A DNA stretch of 47,500 bases from Glandiceps talaboti (lineage: Eukaryota > Hemichordata > Enteropneusta > Spengelidae): positions 8,735,361 to 8,782,860 of the forward strand of contig NC_135564.1 in the NCBI RefSeq assembly GCF_964340395.1. The letters run 5' to 3'. A program made the translations under genes and the position numbers. This document shows, piece by piece, positions 35,861 through 46,500 of this stretch. The notes below the pieces were generated by a model, which saw nothing but the letters and a program-made list of their open reading frames with translations, searched no databases and was not told the DNA's origin. Each line of letters begins with the position of its first letter. The first letter of the stretch is position 1.

Positions 35861-36361
35861 TTGAACTAGCCATTTGTGTTTTAACTAATTTGTCATTCTC
35901 AAAATAAAAACTTGTTCTAAATGAAATTGTAGAAGCATTATTGTATTGTCTACATTTGAATGTACAAATGAAAGCCGTAAAAACCATTGAAAATAATGTA
36001 CAATTAAGTATTAATACACTGCATAGAGAGTTGTATTTGATGCATCTGCATATTTTTGTTACTTCATGTTTCACTGCAGTGTATAATACCACGAGTATAT
36101 CGTGTACCATTAGGAAGCAGTATGCTCAGAAATCAGTATATGCGATACATTTGTAAATCTATTAACTGCATACTTTGCCATGGATTTAAGCTGTGTACTG
36201 AGATACCCTGATGGAATTACAGGTTCTAGATAACCATGTACAAAGAAAACAGCAATACCAAAAGTAGTGTATTCTCTTAATAAATAGTAACATTCAATTC
36301 TATTCAATATGTTGTTATAGTAACATCACTATAGTAAGACATCTAAATAATATGTTAAATA

Positions 36362-36518
36362 CACAGGGGTGTGGGGGGGTTATTTTCGAAAATATGGTCT
36401 TTACTGTGGGGTCGCTTTGACTTCGGTCATCGGAACGGGGGGGGGGGGGTGAGAAGCCCATGTTCAACTCCAAAACACCCCACCCCCTTCCCCAGTCTAT
36501 AAAAATGCCCAGCCCCTG
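36362..36518. repeat. Short element with G-run and C-run ends
   Basis: Begins caggggtgtggggggg and ends with the roughly inverse ccagtctataaaaatgcccagcccctg. A long G-run lies at 36437-36450. It may be a small non-autonomous element, just upstream of the GT31 paralogue's acceptor. No target duplication seen. Confidence 0.4.
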
Positions 36519-36580
36519 ATGATATGAATTGATTTTATACACTATCTATTCAGACAACTTAGTGGACAATATTTTCAATA

Positions 36581-36597
36581 TTTATCTCTTTCTACAG
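36581..36597 (+). promoter_or_regulatory. Probable 3' splice site upstream of the GT31 paralogue
   Basis: A strong pyrimidine tract ending in acAG at 36596-36597, followed 17 bp later by the start codon at 36615. Confidence 0.55.
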
Positions 36598-36614
36598 GTC
36601 TGCTCTTTGTCAGG

Positions 36615-37922
36615 ATGCGATTACACGCTAGTTTGAAGGTACTGATCGCACTTAGTCTTGTGAATGGGGTCTTCATTCTCGTATTCCAAAACCGAAAACG
36701 GAACACCATAACAGCGCCACCAATGTTTGCACTAGAGGCTGGTCGTGAAGATGTATATGTCGACTCGAAAAAGACTTCTACGACGAGAAGTGTTGTTCCT
36801 TATGACAAAGTTGTTCATGACGAAATAAAAAATGAAATAGCTCATTTTCCAAATTTAACGTCTTTGGTTACAAACCATACACATTTCATGCACCAAGATC
36901 ATGAAGGAAACCAGGAAGAAAATAAAACTCGTCTTGTGGAAATACCAACTAAGCAATCCGGTAGAGCTCAACAGAACGCTATCGTTAGTCGGATTACTAA
37001 AATCGACTTGACTGAAATTATGTGGAACATTAATCCTGGTAATATTTGCGAGGATAAAGCAATTTTCCTCATCACGTTAGTCACAACAAAACATGATCAC
37101 ATCAAACGACGGGACATTGTAAGATCGACTTGGGCAAGTGTTAGACAGGTCGACGATAAAAATATTATTACGGTATTTTTATTAGGTAAGAGTAATTCCA
37201 ATGATATGTGGACAGCTCTTCGTGAACATCGCAAGTATCAGGACATCGTATCATTCGACTTTGATGAACATTATTCAAATTTGACTCTTAAGACTTTAAT
37301 GGGACTGAAATGGGCCAGAACAGTTTGTCCAAACGTACCATTCATAATGAAAACAGACGACGATGTTTTTGTCAACTATTTGTCCCTAGTGCGAGAGCTG
37401 GTATCAAAGCCTCGTATTGGTACTGCCTTTGGTCGTGTTATATTGAACGCCTTGGTATCGAGAGGCACAAAACAGAAATGGTATACACCGAAAGACATAT
37501 ACCCATTTGACAAGTACCCGGACTACCTACAGGGGGCAAGCTATGTACTGTCAACAGATGTTGTCGAAAACGTTTACCGTATCTCCGCGAAAATAAACTT
37601 TTTAGCATGGGAAGATGTATACTTGGGTTTATGCTTGCAAAGACTTGCCGTTAATTTAACTTCAGATGAACGGTTCGACCACTGGGACTATTTTAACAGA
37701 AATCAAACGTCGGAACGCCCATGTCCAGTACACTATATTTTCACGATCCATAGTCATAAATGTACATTTAAAACAATGGAATCACGTTGGAAACGCTTTA
37801 ATGCGGAGAAGAATCATTCAGAGTGCAGGAAACGTTTTCCAGCAAACTTAGAAAACTTACAAACCAAACCAATGACAATGGTTGACGACGTGAAGACAAT
37901 CGTAAATGTGTCTATGGCGTAA
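36615..37922 (+). CDS. GT31 beta-1,3-galactosyltransferase-like enzyme, divergent paralogue outside the array
   Basis: Encodes 435 aa in one exon, clearly homologous to the array copies across the catalytic domain but divergent in the stem. Seen: short N-terminal tail with an anchor at about residues 7-25, RRDIVRSTW at 165-173, a segment ending NLTLKTLMGLKWA, KTDDDVFVNYLSLVREL with DDD at 248-250, YPDYLQGASYVLS, EDVYLGLCL with E333-D334, and a C-terminal RPCPVHYIFTIHS shared with the array genes. By family knowledge it is a Golgi-lumen beta-1,3-glycosyltransferase. A good acceptor (pyrimidine tract then acag) ends at 36597, 17 bp before the ATG, so there is probably a 5'-UTR intron as in the array copies. 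The stop is followed within 25 bp by an ATGT microsatellite, then a LINE fragment. It is not flanked by the array's repeat unit. No sign of decay. Donor and acceptor are not predictable. Confidence 0.93.
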   Translation: MRLHASLKVLIALSLVNGVFILVFQNRKRNTITAPPMFALEAGREDVYVDSKKTSTTRSVVPYDKVVHDEIKNEIAHFPNLTSLVTNHTHFMHQDHEGNQEENKTRLVEIPTKQSGRAQQNAIVSRITKIDLTEIMWNINPGNICEDKAIFLITLVTTKHDHIKRRDIVRSTWASVRQVDDKNIITVFLLGKSNSNDMWTALREHRKYQDIVSFDFDEHYSNLTLKTLMGLKWARTVCPNVPFIMKTDDDVFVNYLSLVRELVSKPRIGTAFGRVILNALVSRGTKQKWYTPKDIYPFDKYPDYLQGASYVLSTDVVENVYRISAKINFLAWEDVYLGLCLQRLAVNLTSDERFDHWDYFNRNQTSERPCPVHYIFTIHSHKCTFKTMESRWKRFNAEKNHSECRKRFPANLENLQTKPMTMVDDVKTIVNVSMA

Positions 37923-37939
37923 ACACATAGTGTTGACTA

Positions 37940-37943
37940 CATG

Positions 37944-37973
<30 letters not shown>
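37940..37973. repeat. Microsatellite (ATGT)n after the GT31 paralogue
   Basis: About 34 bp starting 18 bp after the stop codon, then the LINE fragment. Confidence 0.95.
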
Positions 37974-37974
<1 letters not shown>

Positions 37975-37989
37975 GTTATTTAGCGTTAG

Positions 37990-38350
37990 CATTCACCCCA
38001 GGTGGTTCTTTTGAGGAAGCGCAACGAACACTGGCAGGTCAAGCACAGAAAGCAATTTTTTAAACTGAACACATATCTTTATAAGTTTGAAAATCTCACC
38101 CCTAGGCATGTTTTATATTTTTTTGACACTTTAGTTTCTACTATCCTAAATTATGGGGCTGAAATATGGGGTTTTGCTCATGCTGACCCTATTCAGACAC
38201 TTCATTTGCCATTCTGTAAAAAGCTTCTTGGCGTTAAGCAGAGTACACAAAATGATTTCATCTATGGTAAACTTGGTAGAGTCCCATATTGAATAGTTCG
38301 CTTTATAGGATTGTAAAGTTTTGATTGAAAATAATATGCTGTAAGGCTGC
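37990..38350 (+). pseudogene. LINE (non-LTR retrotransposon) reverse-transcriptase C-terminal fragment
   Basis: Reads as the tail of a LINE ORF2: GSFEEAQRTLAGQAQKAIF up to about 38060, a frameshift in the T-run, then KLNTYLYKFENLTPRHVLYF, LNYGAEIWGFAHAD and FCKKLLGVKQSTQNDFIYGK to about 38280. The frame then breaks again, with YRIVKF following. The pattern L-N-Y-G-x-E-I-W-G followed by a K-x-L-L-G-V-x-x-x-T-x-N segment is typical of the region after the RT domain in metazoan LINEs. No RT catalytic core (YxDD) is present; the copy is 5'-truncated and dead. It starts just after an ATGT microsatellite, about 70 bp past the GT31 stop. Confidence 0.8.
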
Positions 38351-38365
38351 TTTCACAAATACTTG

Positions 38366-38540
38366 TGGGGGGGGGGGGTCGGGAGATTTTTTGTAAAACC
38401 CTAATTTTTTTCAAGTACCCCCCTGCTATTATATTCCAAAATGTTTTCAAGTACCCCCCCCCGCCAAAGCCCCAAATATTTCAAGTACCCCCCCCCACCC
38501 GAATAAATTTTCAAGTACCCCCCCCCCCACCCGAATAAAA
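38366..38540. repeat. G/C homopolymer cluster with repeated caagtaccccc words
   Basis: A G-run at about 38367-38379 is followed by four copies of tttcaagtacccccc at about 38410, 38446, 38479 and 38508. Resembles the subterminal repeats of the 28479 element (ctactcaaaaatt plus G-runs). Confidence 0.55.
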
Positions 38541-39285
38541 TTTTTTTGGAATACTCTTCCTGTGCGTTAACATTCCATACCAAGTACTAAACTGTACATA
38601 ATACACTTAATACCAACTTTGTCCATTATATATATAATCAATTTGTATATTGTGTGTATATATATATACACAAACACCAGTTAAAACAAACTGTTATGTT
38701 AACCAGTGCATTGCCTTTCCAAAAAACAACATATACTTGAATTACACTTTGAATAACTCTTGTAAAATGATCAGCAGACCAACTGGGTCTTTGTTTTCTG
38801 TTCAATATTGTATTAGTACATTATACTAGTAGTGTTACAGTTGAATGTCATTTTAGTTGTATTAGCAAATATTGTAATGCACATGTTATCTAAAGAGAGT
38901 TTTATACTGTATTGTTCCAGTTCAGTTTCCTAAATGTGTGCTAAAAGAAATCAAATTGGTCTAAATAACACTGAAAAAAACTCTTAATAAAATGCATTGC
39001 CATGTATCCAGTTCTTGTTTGATGTAAATTTGTTCAATATAATGTCAAAAGAAAATAAATGTATGACTCAAAAATGCCAGCCACATTTCATCTAACAGAA
39101 TAGGAATCAAGTGATATATATTAGTGGTAATGATAATTAAGATGGCCCTATTATCATAGTAATTGTATATCTTAATGAACCTGGTAATACATTTACCTTG
39201 TAAGAGCCTGATTATTGGACTGGTTTTGACGTTAGATTACAAAGGTAAATGCAGGATTGTAAACAAAGTCTCAGAATGTGTTTAT

Positions 39286-39880
39286 TTAAATTTTTGATTT
39301 CCTAGTGGTAGCTCTCCTTCTAGATCTTGTGTATATAAACATGGCATTGTCATCATCATCATCATCAGACCCAATTTCTCCCTCAACTTCATCAGAGTTG
39401 GAACTAACTGTATCATCATTCTTATTGTCACTGTCATCAGATGACAAATCACTCTCACTTTCTTTAGATTGATAATAGTGGCATCTTACAGCCTCAACTT
39501 TGTCTATTTTGTGCATTCCTGCCACAGCTGGAATTTCATAGTTGGAAAGGTACTTATCAAGTTCTTTCACTTCAATTTGGAAATGTCACCGTTTCTGACA
39601 AGCGCATCCCAGTCATATTCATCAATTTTTTTTCAGCACGTTGCTCCCTTTCTTTCATTTTTTCTTTCCCTCATAGAGGCAAGTGTTCTCTGTTGTTCTA
39701 AATGAAGGATTGCTCTTTCTTGACACACAGTTTCTTGCTCAATTCGTCAAATTTCTCAACATGTTTACTTGACACTAACCCTTTACTATACAGGTGTTTT
39801 AGTTGTACACGGGGTTGTAAGTCATCTGGTGGTCTTTCACTACCATCATCTCTTGTTAATGGTGTTGAGAATACATCCAT
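39286..39880 (-). pseudogene. Second transposon-protein relic with SAP-like C-terminus
   Basis: On the minus strand from 39880: a piece reading SERPPDDLQPRVQLKHLY and HVEKFDELSKKLCVKKEQSF, a frameshift, LEQQRTLASMRERK, further shifts, EYDWDALVRNGDISKL, and then KELDKYLSNYEI leading into an acidic stretch (SDLSSDDSDNKNDDTV…) and a basic tail (YTRSRRRATTRKSKI), stopping at 39286. At least two frameshifts show it is dead. Order and motifs parallel 30131-30485, but the sequences differ, so these are two members of one transposon-protein family. No terminal repeats were recognised around this copy. Confidence 0.6.
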
Positions 39881-40424
39881 ATAGTGTCAAAGTTTATTTA
39901 TTTATCTTTATATTTACAAGTAAAAGTATATTCATGCAAAGTTGAAAAGTATGTGCAAAAAACTTATTTTACTTTTTCTCTGTTAACTCAGCTTGTGAGA
40001 TATTGTCTTCTGTTTCACATGTAGCAGACGTTGCCAATATGCTAATTTTAGGAAATATTTAGAATGTGTTATTAAAAGTTTGTGTTGAAAATTATAGTCA
40101 TATCTATAGGATGAAAAAATACCTTGCACAGAAGTTTTTGATACTTGTCAAGTATGTTTTAGTGCAGGTGCATCTTTTACATTTTGATGGCAGGCTGAGA
40201 TGAACCTTTTCCAACTCTTTTTTTTAACTTCCAAGAGCTGCAAATGTAAAATGATGTCTGTCATATTTGTCTGTCATTTAATACTAGTAAGAATTTACAT
40301 GAAAAAGTTACATATCATTGTGATAACCACAAACCAAAACACAGTCATGTCACAAAGAATATTTTCAGTACAGTGTAATTTCACACATTAAATGAACCAA
40401 ATTTCAGTAGATAGTAGTGTACAT

Positions 40425-42018
40425 GAATACATTAATTCCATTGCATAATTAATTAGTTTGTATTTGATTCTTGATACAGTTGAACTGAACTATGAATTAA
40501 TTATATTGTCATTGGATACATTAATTCCATTGTATAATTAATTAGTTTGTATTTGATTCCTGATACAGTTGATCTGAACTATGAATTAATTATACTGTCA
40601 TTGAATACATTAATTCCATTGTATAATTAATTAGTTTGTATTTGATTCCTGACAGAGTTGATCTGAACTATGAATTAATTATATTGTCATTGGATACATT
40701 AATTCCATTGTATAATTAATTAGTTTGTATTTGATTCCTGATACAGTTGATCTGAACTATGAATTAATTATACTGTCATTGAATACATTAATTCCATTGT
40801 ATAATTAATTACTTTGTATTTGATTCCTGACAGAGTTGATCTAAACTATGAATTAATTATATTGTCATTGAATACATTAATTCCATTGTATAATTAATTA
40901 GTTTGTATTTGATTCCTGACACAGTTGATCTGAATAATGAATTAATTATATTGTCACTGAATACATTAATTCCATTGTATAATTTATTAGTTTGTATTTG
41001 ATTCCTGATACAGTTGATCTGAACTATGAATTAATTATATTGTCATTGAATACATTAATTCCATTGTATAATTAATTACTTTGTATTTGATTCCTGACAG
41101 AGTTGATCTGAACTATGAATTAATTATATTGTCATTGAATACATTAATTCCATTGTATAATTTATTAGTTTGTATTTGATTCCTGATACAGTTGATCTGA
41201 ACTATGAATTAATTATACTGTCATTGAATACATTAATTCCTATAATTAATTAGTTTGTTTTTGATCCTTGATACAGTTGAACTGAACTATGAATTAATTA
41301 TATTGTCACTGAATACATTAATTCCATTGTATAATTAATTAGTTTGTATTTGATTCCTGATACAGTTGATCTGAACTATGAATTAATTATATTGTCATTG
41401 AATACATTAATTCCATTGTATAATTTATTAGTTTGTATTTGATTCCTGATACAGTTGATCTGAACTATGAATTAATTATATTGTCATTGAATACATTAAT
41501 TCCATTGTATAATTTATTAGTTTGTATTTGATTCCTGATACAGTTGATCTGAACTATGAATTAATTATACTGTCATTGAATACATTAATTCCTATAATTA
41601 ATTAGTTTGTTTTTGATCCTTGATACAGTTGAACTGAACTATGAATTAATTATATTGTCACTGAATACATTAATTCCATTGTATAATTAATTAGTTTGTT
41701 TTTGATCCTTGATACAGTTGAACTGAACTATGAATTAATTATATTGTCATTGAATACATTAATTCCATTGTATAATTAATTAGTTTGTATTTGATTCCTG
41801 ATACAGTTGATCTGAACTATGAATTAATTATACTGTCATTGAATACATTAATTCCATTGTATAATTAATTAGTTTGTATTTGATTCTTGATACAGTTGAT
41901 CTGAACTATGAATTAATTATACTGTCATTGAATACATTAATTCCATTGTATAATTAATTAGTTTGTATTTGATTCTTGATACAGTTGAACTGAACTATGA
42001 ATTAATTATATTGTCACT
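40425..42018. repeat. 89-bp satellite, 18 tandem copies
   Basis: Copies start at 40425 and every 89 bp after (40514, 40603 … 41226), with 85-bp variants starting at 41226 and 41578 that lack 4 bp, and end where a degenerate copy begins at 42019. Each copy holds attaattccattgtataatt and gaattaattat, giving at least two TAATTA/AATTAATT cores. Variants recur in order (the pair at 41137/41226 matches 41489/41578), indicating multi-copy block duplication. No ORF. Confidence 0.95.
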
Positions 42019-42655
42019 GAATACATTGATCCAGTCGAATAATTGATTAACTTTGTTGATACTTAACCTCTGATTTTGAGTACCTTGATTGGTGAATGAA
42101 GACTTTAGAACAATGATAAAATCTAGAGTGAATTTATAGTGTGTTACGTGGGAATATACCGAGTTTCCTACAGCTACTAAGTATTTCATTGAAGCGTTGC
42201 ATTCTAAATTGAGATTTTGAGGAGCCGGTATCCTACCTCGACGAGACTCAGAATTCATTGGAAGTTAATTGAAGTACGTAGATGTTGGAATTTATTGTAT
42301 TTAACGGAAAATTGAACTATTTATATACTTGGCATAAGTCATTAATCCATCAAAGCATACTGTTCAGTTGGATTACAATTAATTGATGACACTTATTGTA
42401 TTTATTAGATGTTTGATGTATTATATGTAATTGTATGTATTGAGTATTTTTTGTATGTATTCGTATCTCTTGTACCGATTGTAAATATAGATGTGAACAT
42501 TGACAACTCAGACTGTGTGTGGTTGTTGTTTCTTCATAACTGTACACTTAGCACTTGCATCCCAAACAAAGCCAACGGTGACACCTCAGGCCCCAATATA
42601 AATTATTATATGCAACTGGTACTTGTTCATAGCTGGGCAACAGGAAATCGGTTAC

Positions 42656-42656
<1 letters not shown>
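42019..42656. other. Satellite edge and AT-rich DNA
   Basis: A degenerate 19th satellite copy at 42019-42060, then AT-rich DNA. No gene recognised. Confidence 0.5.
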
Positions 42657-42686
<30 letters not shown>

Positions 42687-42806
42687 TGTATGTATGTATG
42701 TATGTATGTATGTATGTATGTGTGTGTGTATGTGTGTGTGTGTATGTATGTATGTATGTATGTATGTATGTATGTATGTATGTATGTATGTGTGTGTGTG
42801 TGTGTA
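42657..42806. repeat. Microsatellite (ATGT)n/(GT)n
   Basis: About 150 bp of ATGT with GT blocks. Confidence 0.95.
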
Positions 42807-42954
42807 AGGGATTATTACTTCAAGAAACCAAACGTATAGGGATTACTGCAAAATAAATTACATACTAGTACTAAATCTTATTTATGGATTTGTTTCACTT
42901 GTTGAGTTTTCAAACCCCACACAGTCATTTTCATGCTAAGACTGGGGTCAGATT

Positions 42955-43045
42955 TTACGGGGGGGGGGGGGCTGGGAAGAACTTATTTTGGTCAAAAAAT
43001 CGCTGCCCTCCCCTTCTCGCTCTCAAAACACCCTGCCCCCCTAGA
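42955..43045. repeat. G-run / C-run repeat
   Basis: A run of G at about 42960-42970, and C-rich stretches to 43043, before a GACA microsatellite. Similar to other poly-G repeats at 7949-8020, 28506-28595 and 43383-43458. Confidence 0.4.
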
Positions 43046-43063
43046 AATGAACCCAAGAATTTG

Positions 43064-43064
43064 C

Positions 43065-43099
<35 letters not shown>

Positions 43100-43215
43100 A
43101 ATGGAGAGAGAGACAGACAGAGACAGACAGAGAGAAAGAAAGAGACAGAAGCAGAAACAGAAACAGAGAGAGACAGATACTAGAGACAGAGAGAAATACA
43201 GACAGACAGATGAAG
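43064..43215. repeat. Microsatellite (GACA)n grading into GA-rich DNA
   Basis: GACA at 43064-43100, then degenerate GAGA/CAGA purine-rich DNA to 43215. ORFs rich in R, Q, E or S, L, C are artefacts. Confidence 0.9.
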
Positions 43216-43382
43216 GCATACACAAATACATTTGCATGGCTGTCACCCAACTCATCACTGAATATAGGTTTTAGAAGTTATTGCGGCGGCTAGTGGCCAG
43301 ACATTTTTTAATTTACTCAGTAAACGACTACTCATGATGTTTAATTTGGTTCAAATCATGAGCAAAATATTTCGCCTCCGAT

Positions 43383-43460
43383 CCCCCTTCAAACCTTCTG
43401 CATTTTCATGCCCCCCCCCTTTGAACCCTCAATTTTTGTCGTGCCCCCCCCCCCCCCGTG
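43383..43460. repeat. C-run repeat
   Basis: Runs of C at about 43412-43420 and 43443-43457 separated by tttgaaccctcaatttttgt. Same style as the other poly-C repeats; no gene. Confidence 0.4.
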
Positions 43461-43724
43461 GCCTACTTCTTATGTAACATCAACACCGACAATGTATTCT
43501 TCTGATCAAATCACTTTTTTTCACGAATCAGTCTACTGTATTCAAAATGGCCCATCGAAAGAGTAACATTGCTTGTGTTGTTTCTTTGTGACAACTGAAA
43601 CAGCGCCATCAAAGGCTAATTTGACATTTGAACCTGGAAATAAACGTGATCATGATGAAGACGAAACACCCATTTAGTCGAGTCGCTGCTATGGTTTAGT
43701 TACTGGTATAGATATACACACTAT

Positions 43725-43960
43725 CAAGGTAGTCGATGATGTCATGACTCAGTCACTGTCGCGGTACATAGTCTTTGTCACAGTAGCTGATCATGATGTC
43801 ACGGAACATGTAGCCGCTGTCACCGTATAATGCAGTCGATGTCACGGTAACGGAGTCGTTATCATTATAGTCGACGTCACAGTGCAGTTGATGTACATGT
43901 CCTCGGTTGTTGTCACCGTGCAGTCGGTATCATGGCAGTCGCTGTCACTGAAGTCACGTA
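43725..43960. repeat. Degenerate minisatellite built on cagtcgnTGTCAC
   Basis: Repeated words such as cagtcgatgtcacggta, cagtcgctgtcac and gtcgacgtcacagt recur at irregular short spacing across about 235 bp. No conserved reading frame. Confidence 0.6.
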
Positions 43961-44224
43961 CACTGGTATAGTTACAATACATGTTTAAAAAAACATGTGC
44001 ATGTATTTCAAAGTCTATCCCCCGGGGTCTATCCATTGGCTGTTGAATCTGAAAATCTGAAAGCTTGAGTTTACGAGATCTCCTAATTCAAAAGCCAAGG
44101 AATAGCCTCGCTCAAGACTAAAAACCATGAGAACATTTCAAAATGTCTTTGTGAAGAAATTCTCTTATTTAAATTCATAATTTTTATGTGGAGATCAATT
44201 TTATTACATTTTGTCTTGAGCATT

Positions 44225-44480
44225 AGGCCAAATATACAAATTGTTTGTGTTTCCAATAACCCGACCAACCCTAGTTTAAGCCACTGACCCTAAACAGTTT
44301 TTTCTTTAAATTAAAAAAAAAGTAAAAATGCTGAGAATTTATTTCTATTTCTGTTTACATTTTTATAAATGTTTTCACATTCAAAATAAAATAAAATAAC
44401 ATAAACACAAAATAAAATAAAATGAAATAAAACTCCGACCTACGCACCCTATTTTCTGAAACAAACTTTTTGTTTTTAAT
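44225..44480 (+). mobile_element. Dispersed inverted-terminal repeat family, copy 4
   Basis: Left end aggccaaatatacaaattgt then tttccaataacccgaccaac and ctagtttaagccactgaccc. Toward the right, ccgacctacgcaccctattttctga resembles the inverse end of the 35483 copy, with tctaacctacctaccctata as a related word at about 15790 and 21910 in the array units. Confidence 0.5.
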
Positions 44481-44639
44481 TTTTGCCTTACCTTTTGGTG
44501 GTTATCGGGGGAGAATCTTGGATTAACTAAATCTTTTGATGGCTGTGGAAGCAGATCATTCGTCACCAGTATGGGAGAGAAGTGCGACACTGTATCTATT
44601 TTAATATTCGACTATCGGCTTCGCACCTGATACTGTAAA

Positions 44640-44790
44640 TAGAAACTACAGTAACTGTACCTCTGACGGCTCCATAGCAATTTTTAAGGAAAGGACTGCT
44701 GCCTTCGCTCGCCACGTTTTTCCGTTGTGTTGCGAAACACTGATATTCGCAAAGCCACTTGAGAGTGGGAGACACGCCATGGTCTTAAAC
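44640..44790 (+). other. Candidate promoter/first exon ending in a consensus splice donor
   Basis: A CpG-richer patch (ttcgctcgccacg, tgttgcgaaac) leads to a good start context, acgccATGG at 44779, reading four codons (M-V-L-N). It then runs into gtaagtaaag at 44791, a perfect donor consensus. Could be the first exon of a gene extending to the right. Chance occurrence is possible; there is no protein support. Confidence 0.25.
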
Positions 44791-46138
44791 GTAAGTAAAG
44801 AGCACTCTTATAATTTCGAATACGCATGCGCATCATAGACGACATTCTTATGTCACTATAGCAGTGCTTTATTCATGTATTGTGGAGCAAGTGATATATA
44901 TCTCTACGACGTTAACTTACAGCATGATGCGTTTGTCAATTATTTAACGAACGGTAAGTCTCTTTATGTATCTAGTAATGAAGTGTAATATTGGCGATGA
45001 ATGTCCTGTTATACCACAATTTGACGATCGATACAGTGTCCTTCTGAGTATTTTGAATATAACAGCGTTGGTTTGTGCGTGTGAGGTCAAGTTATCAGTA
45101 CAATATCTCATATACTAGTAGCTAAATCTACGCTCGGTAGCGGCACACTACTTTTGTTTTCCAATTCGCACTGGTCGTCTTTTCCTACAATGTGTTGTTA
45201 AACACGCTGTTAGCCTATGTATAGAAACAAGTCATGGCGCTATTAGACACGACAAGAAGACCGGCGTGCTTGCTAGCTGAGAACACCACGAGAACCAAGT
45301 CAACACGTACACGACACAACGGTCTAATAAACTGTGCCATCCAATTTCAAGATGAAGACAAGCTCGAATCTCTCCGTTGTAATGTTGATACGTACTTAAG
45401 TGTTTATCATGTCTCGCTGTTTGGACGTTCACCACCGACATATTGTGACCAGACTCAATTTCTATAGTGCGCTATTGAATTGTCATTTTACATACAAGTG
45501 TACGTGCGAATTCAATGCACATCCACAGGCAAAAGTAATCTCAACCAATCACGACTGTATACTCTGCGTGTACGTACGGTGATGACGTCAGAATTACCAT
45601 ATGATATACTGATAACATGTATATTTGCAAGGCATAAATCTCGGCAAGAAAAGAAATACGAGGTATGAAAAAAATATCTCATTTTGCGCCAATATTTTCT
45701 CATCCCTGCGTTCTATGGAAAAAAAATAAATGTCGAAATAATAAACAAAGGGACATCGCTTCACTGAGTTTGACAATTAATCTGTATACGTTCAAGTTCA
45801 CGGTTGAAATGTGATGATGTAGATAAGGACAATTTAATTGATAATTTTTCTGTTTTTTAGTAACATGGCTTAGAAAATACTCCTTGAGGAACAAACAACA
45901 TTTAAATTCACAAATTATGTAAAACCCAAAAATCCAATCAAATACATAATATTCCACACTGGTTTAGTGATATTTCGAGATTTGAAACAAATAACTTTAT
46001 TTTTTTAAAGAAAAAGAAGACGAATCGATAAAAAATTAGTATTAATAATTTATTTTGTCCTTGTCGTTGGAAATTAGACGTGTTTGAAAACACTATAAAA
46101 CTTTAATTTAATTTAAAATGAATTTGCAATAATGTTTG
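44791..46138. other. No gene confirmed
   Basis: Possible intron of the gene suggested by the 44779 and 47127 exons. An ORF at 45234-45467 (77 aa, good start context gtcATGG) has no recognisable domain. Confidence 0.4.
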
Positions 46139-46500
46139 AAAGTGGCCATATAGATTTGGTGTTTATTTTGGATTGTTTTTAATTTTGATTATAAAACAAT
46201 TTTATCATGGCGTCCTACTTGAAAAATCAACGTGAAACAACATTGACATACTCTGGGTTTGACACTCAATACATTGCAAAAAAAAACTAAAACAAAAAAT
46301 GTGTAAACAAGTTTGTTATTGTATTTATAAATAACAAACTTGTTTACAAATATTTTAGTTTTTTTGCAAAGTAGTTATAAGCGGACTTGGTCTGTGTTGT
46401 TTCACATTGATTTTTCAAGTAGGAAGCCATGTTAACATTGTTTTATAAATTAAAAATCCCAAAGATAAACACCAAATCCTCATCTATACGGCCACTTATT
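46139..46500. repeat. Large foldback: ~170-180-bp inverted arms, 9-bp loop
   Basis: Left arm about 46139-46320 and right arm about 46330-46500 fold back on each other. Matching blocks include aagtggcc/ggccactt, ggtgttta/taaacacc, cctacttgaaaaatcaa/ttgatttttcaagtagg, gtaaacaagtttgttatt/aataacaaacttgtttac. The loop is gtatttata (46321-46329). The arms differ at scattered positions, so it is not brand new. No coding sequence. Confidence 0.85.

Larger units (their letters stand above)
33794..36580. other. No gene recognised
   Basis: Very AT-rich start (33820-34100, with A and T runs), the GC hairpin at 34111-34157, a short GTTGT repeat at 34943-34978, and dispersed elements at 35483-35860 and 36362-36518. 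ORFs are short and unconvincing. Confidence 0.5.

Noticed and set aside
42884-43274. ORFs rich in R, Q, T, D, E
   Set aside because: GACA/GAGA purine-rich repeat; no domain.
45234-45467. 77-aa ORF with good start context
   Set aside because: No recognisable domain, no splice partner; length is within chance expectation.
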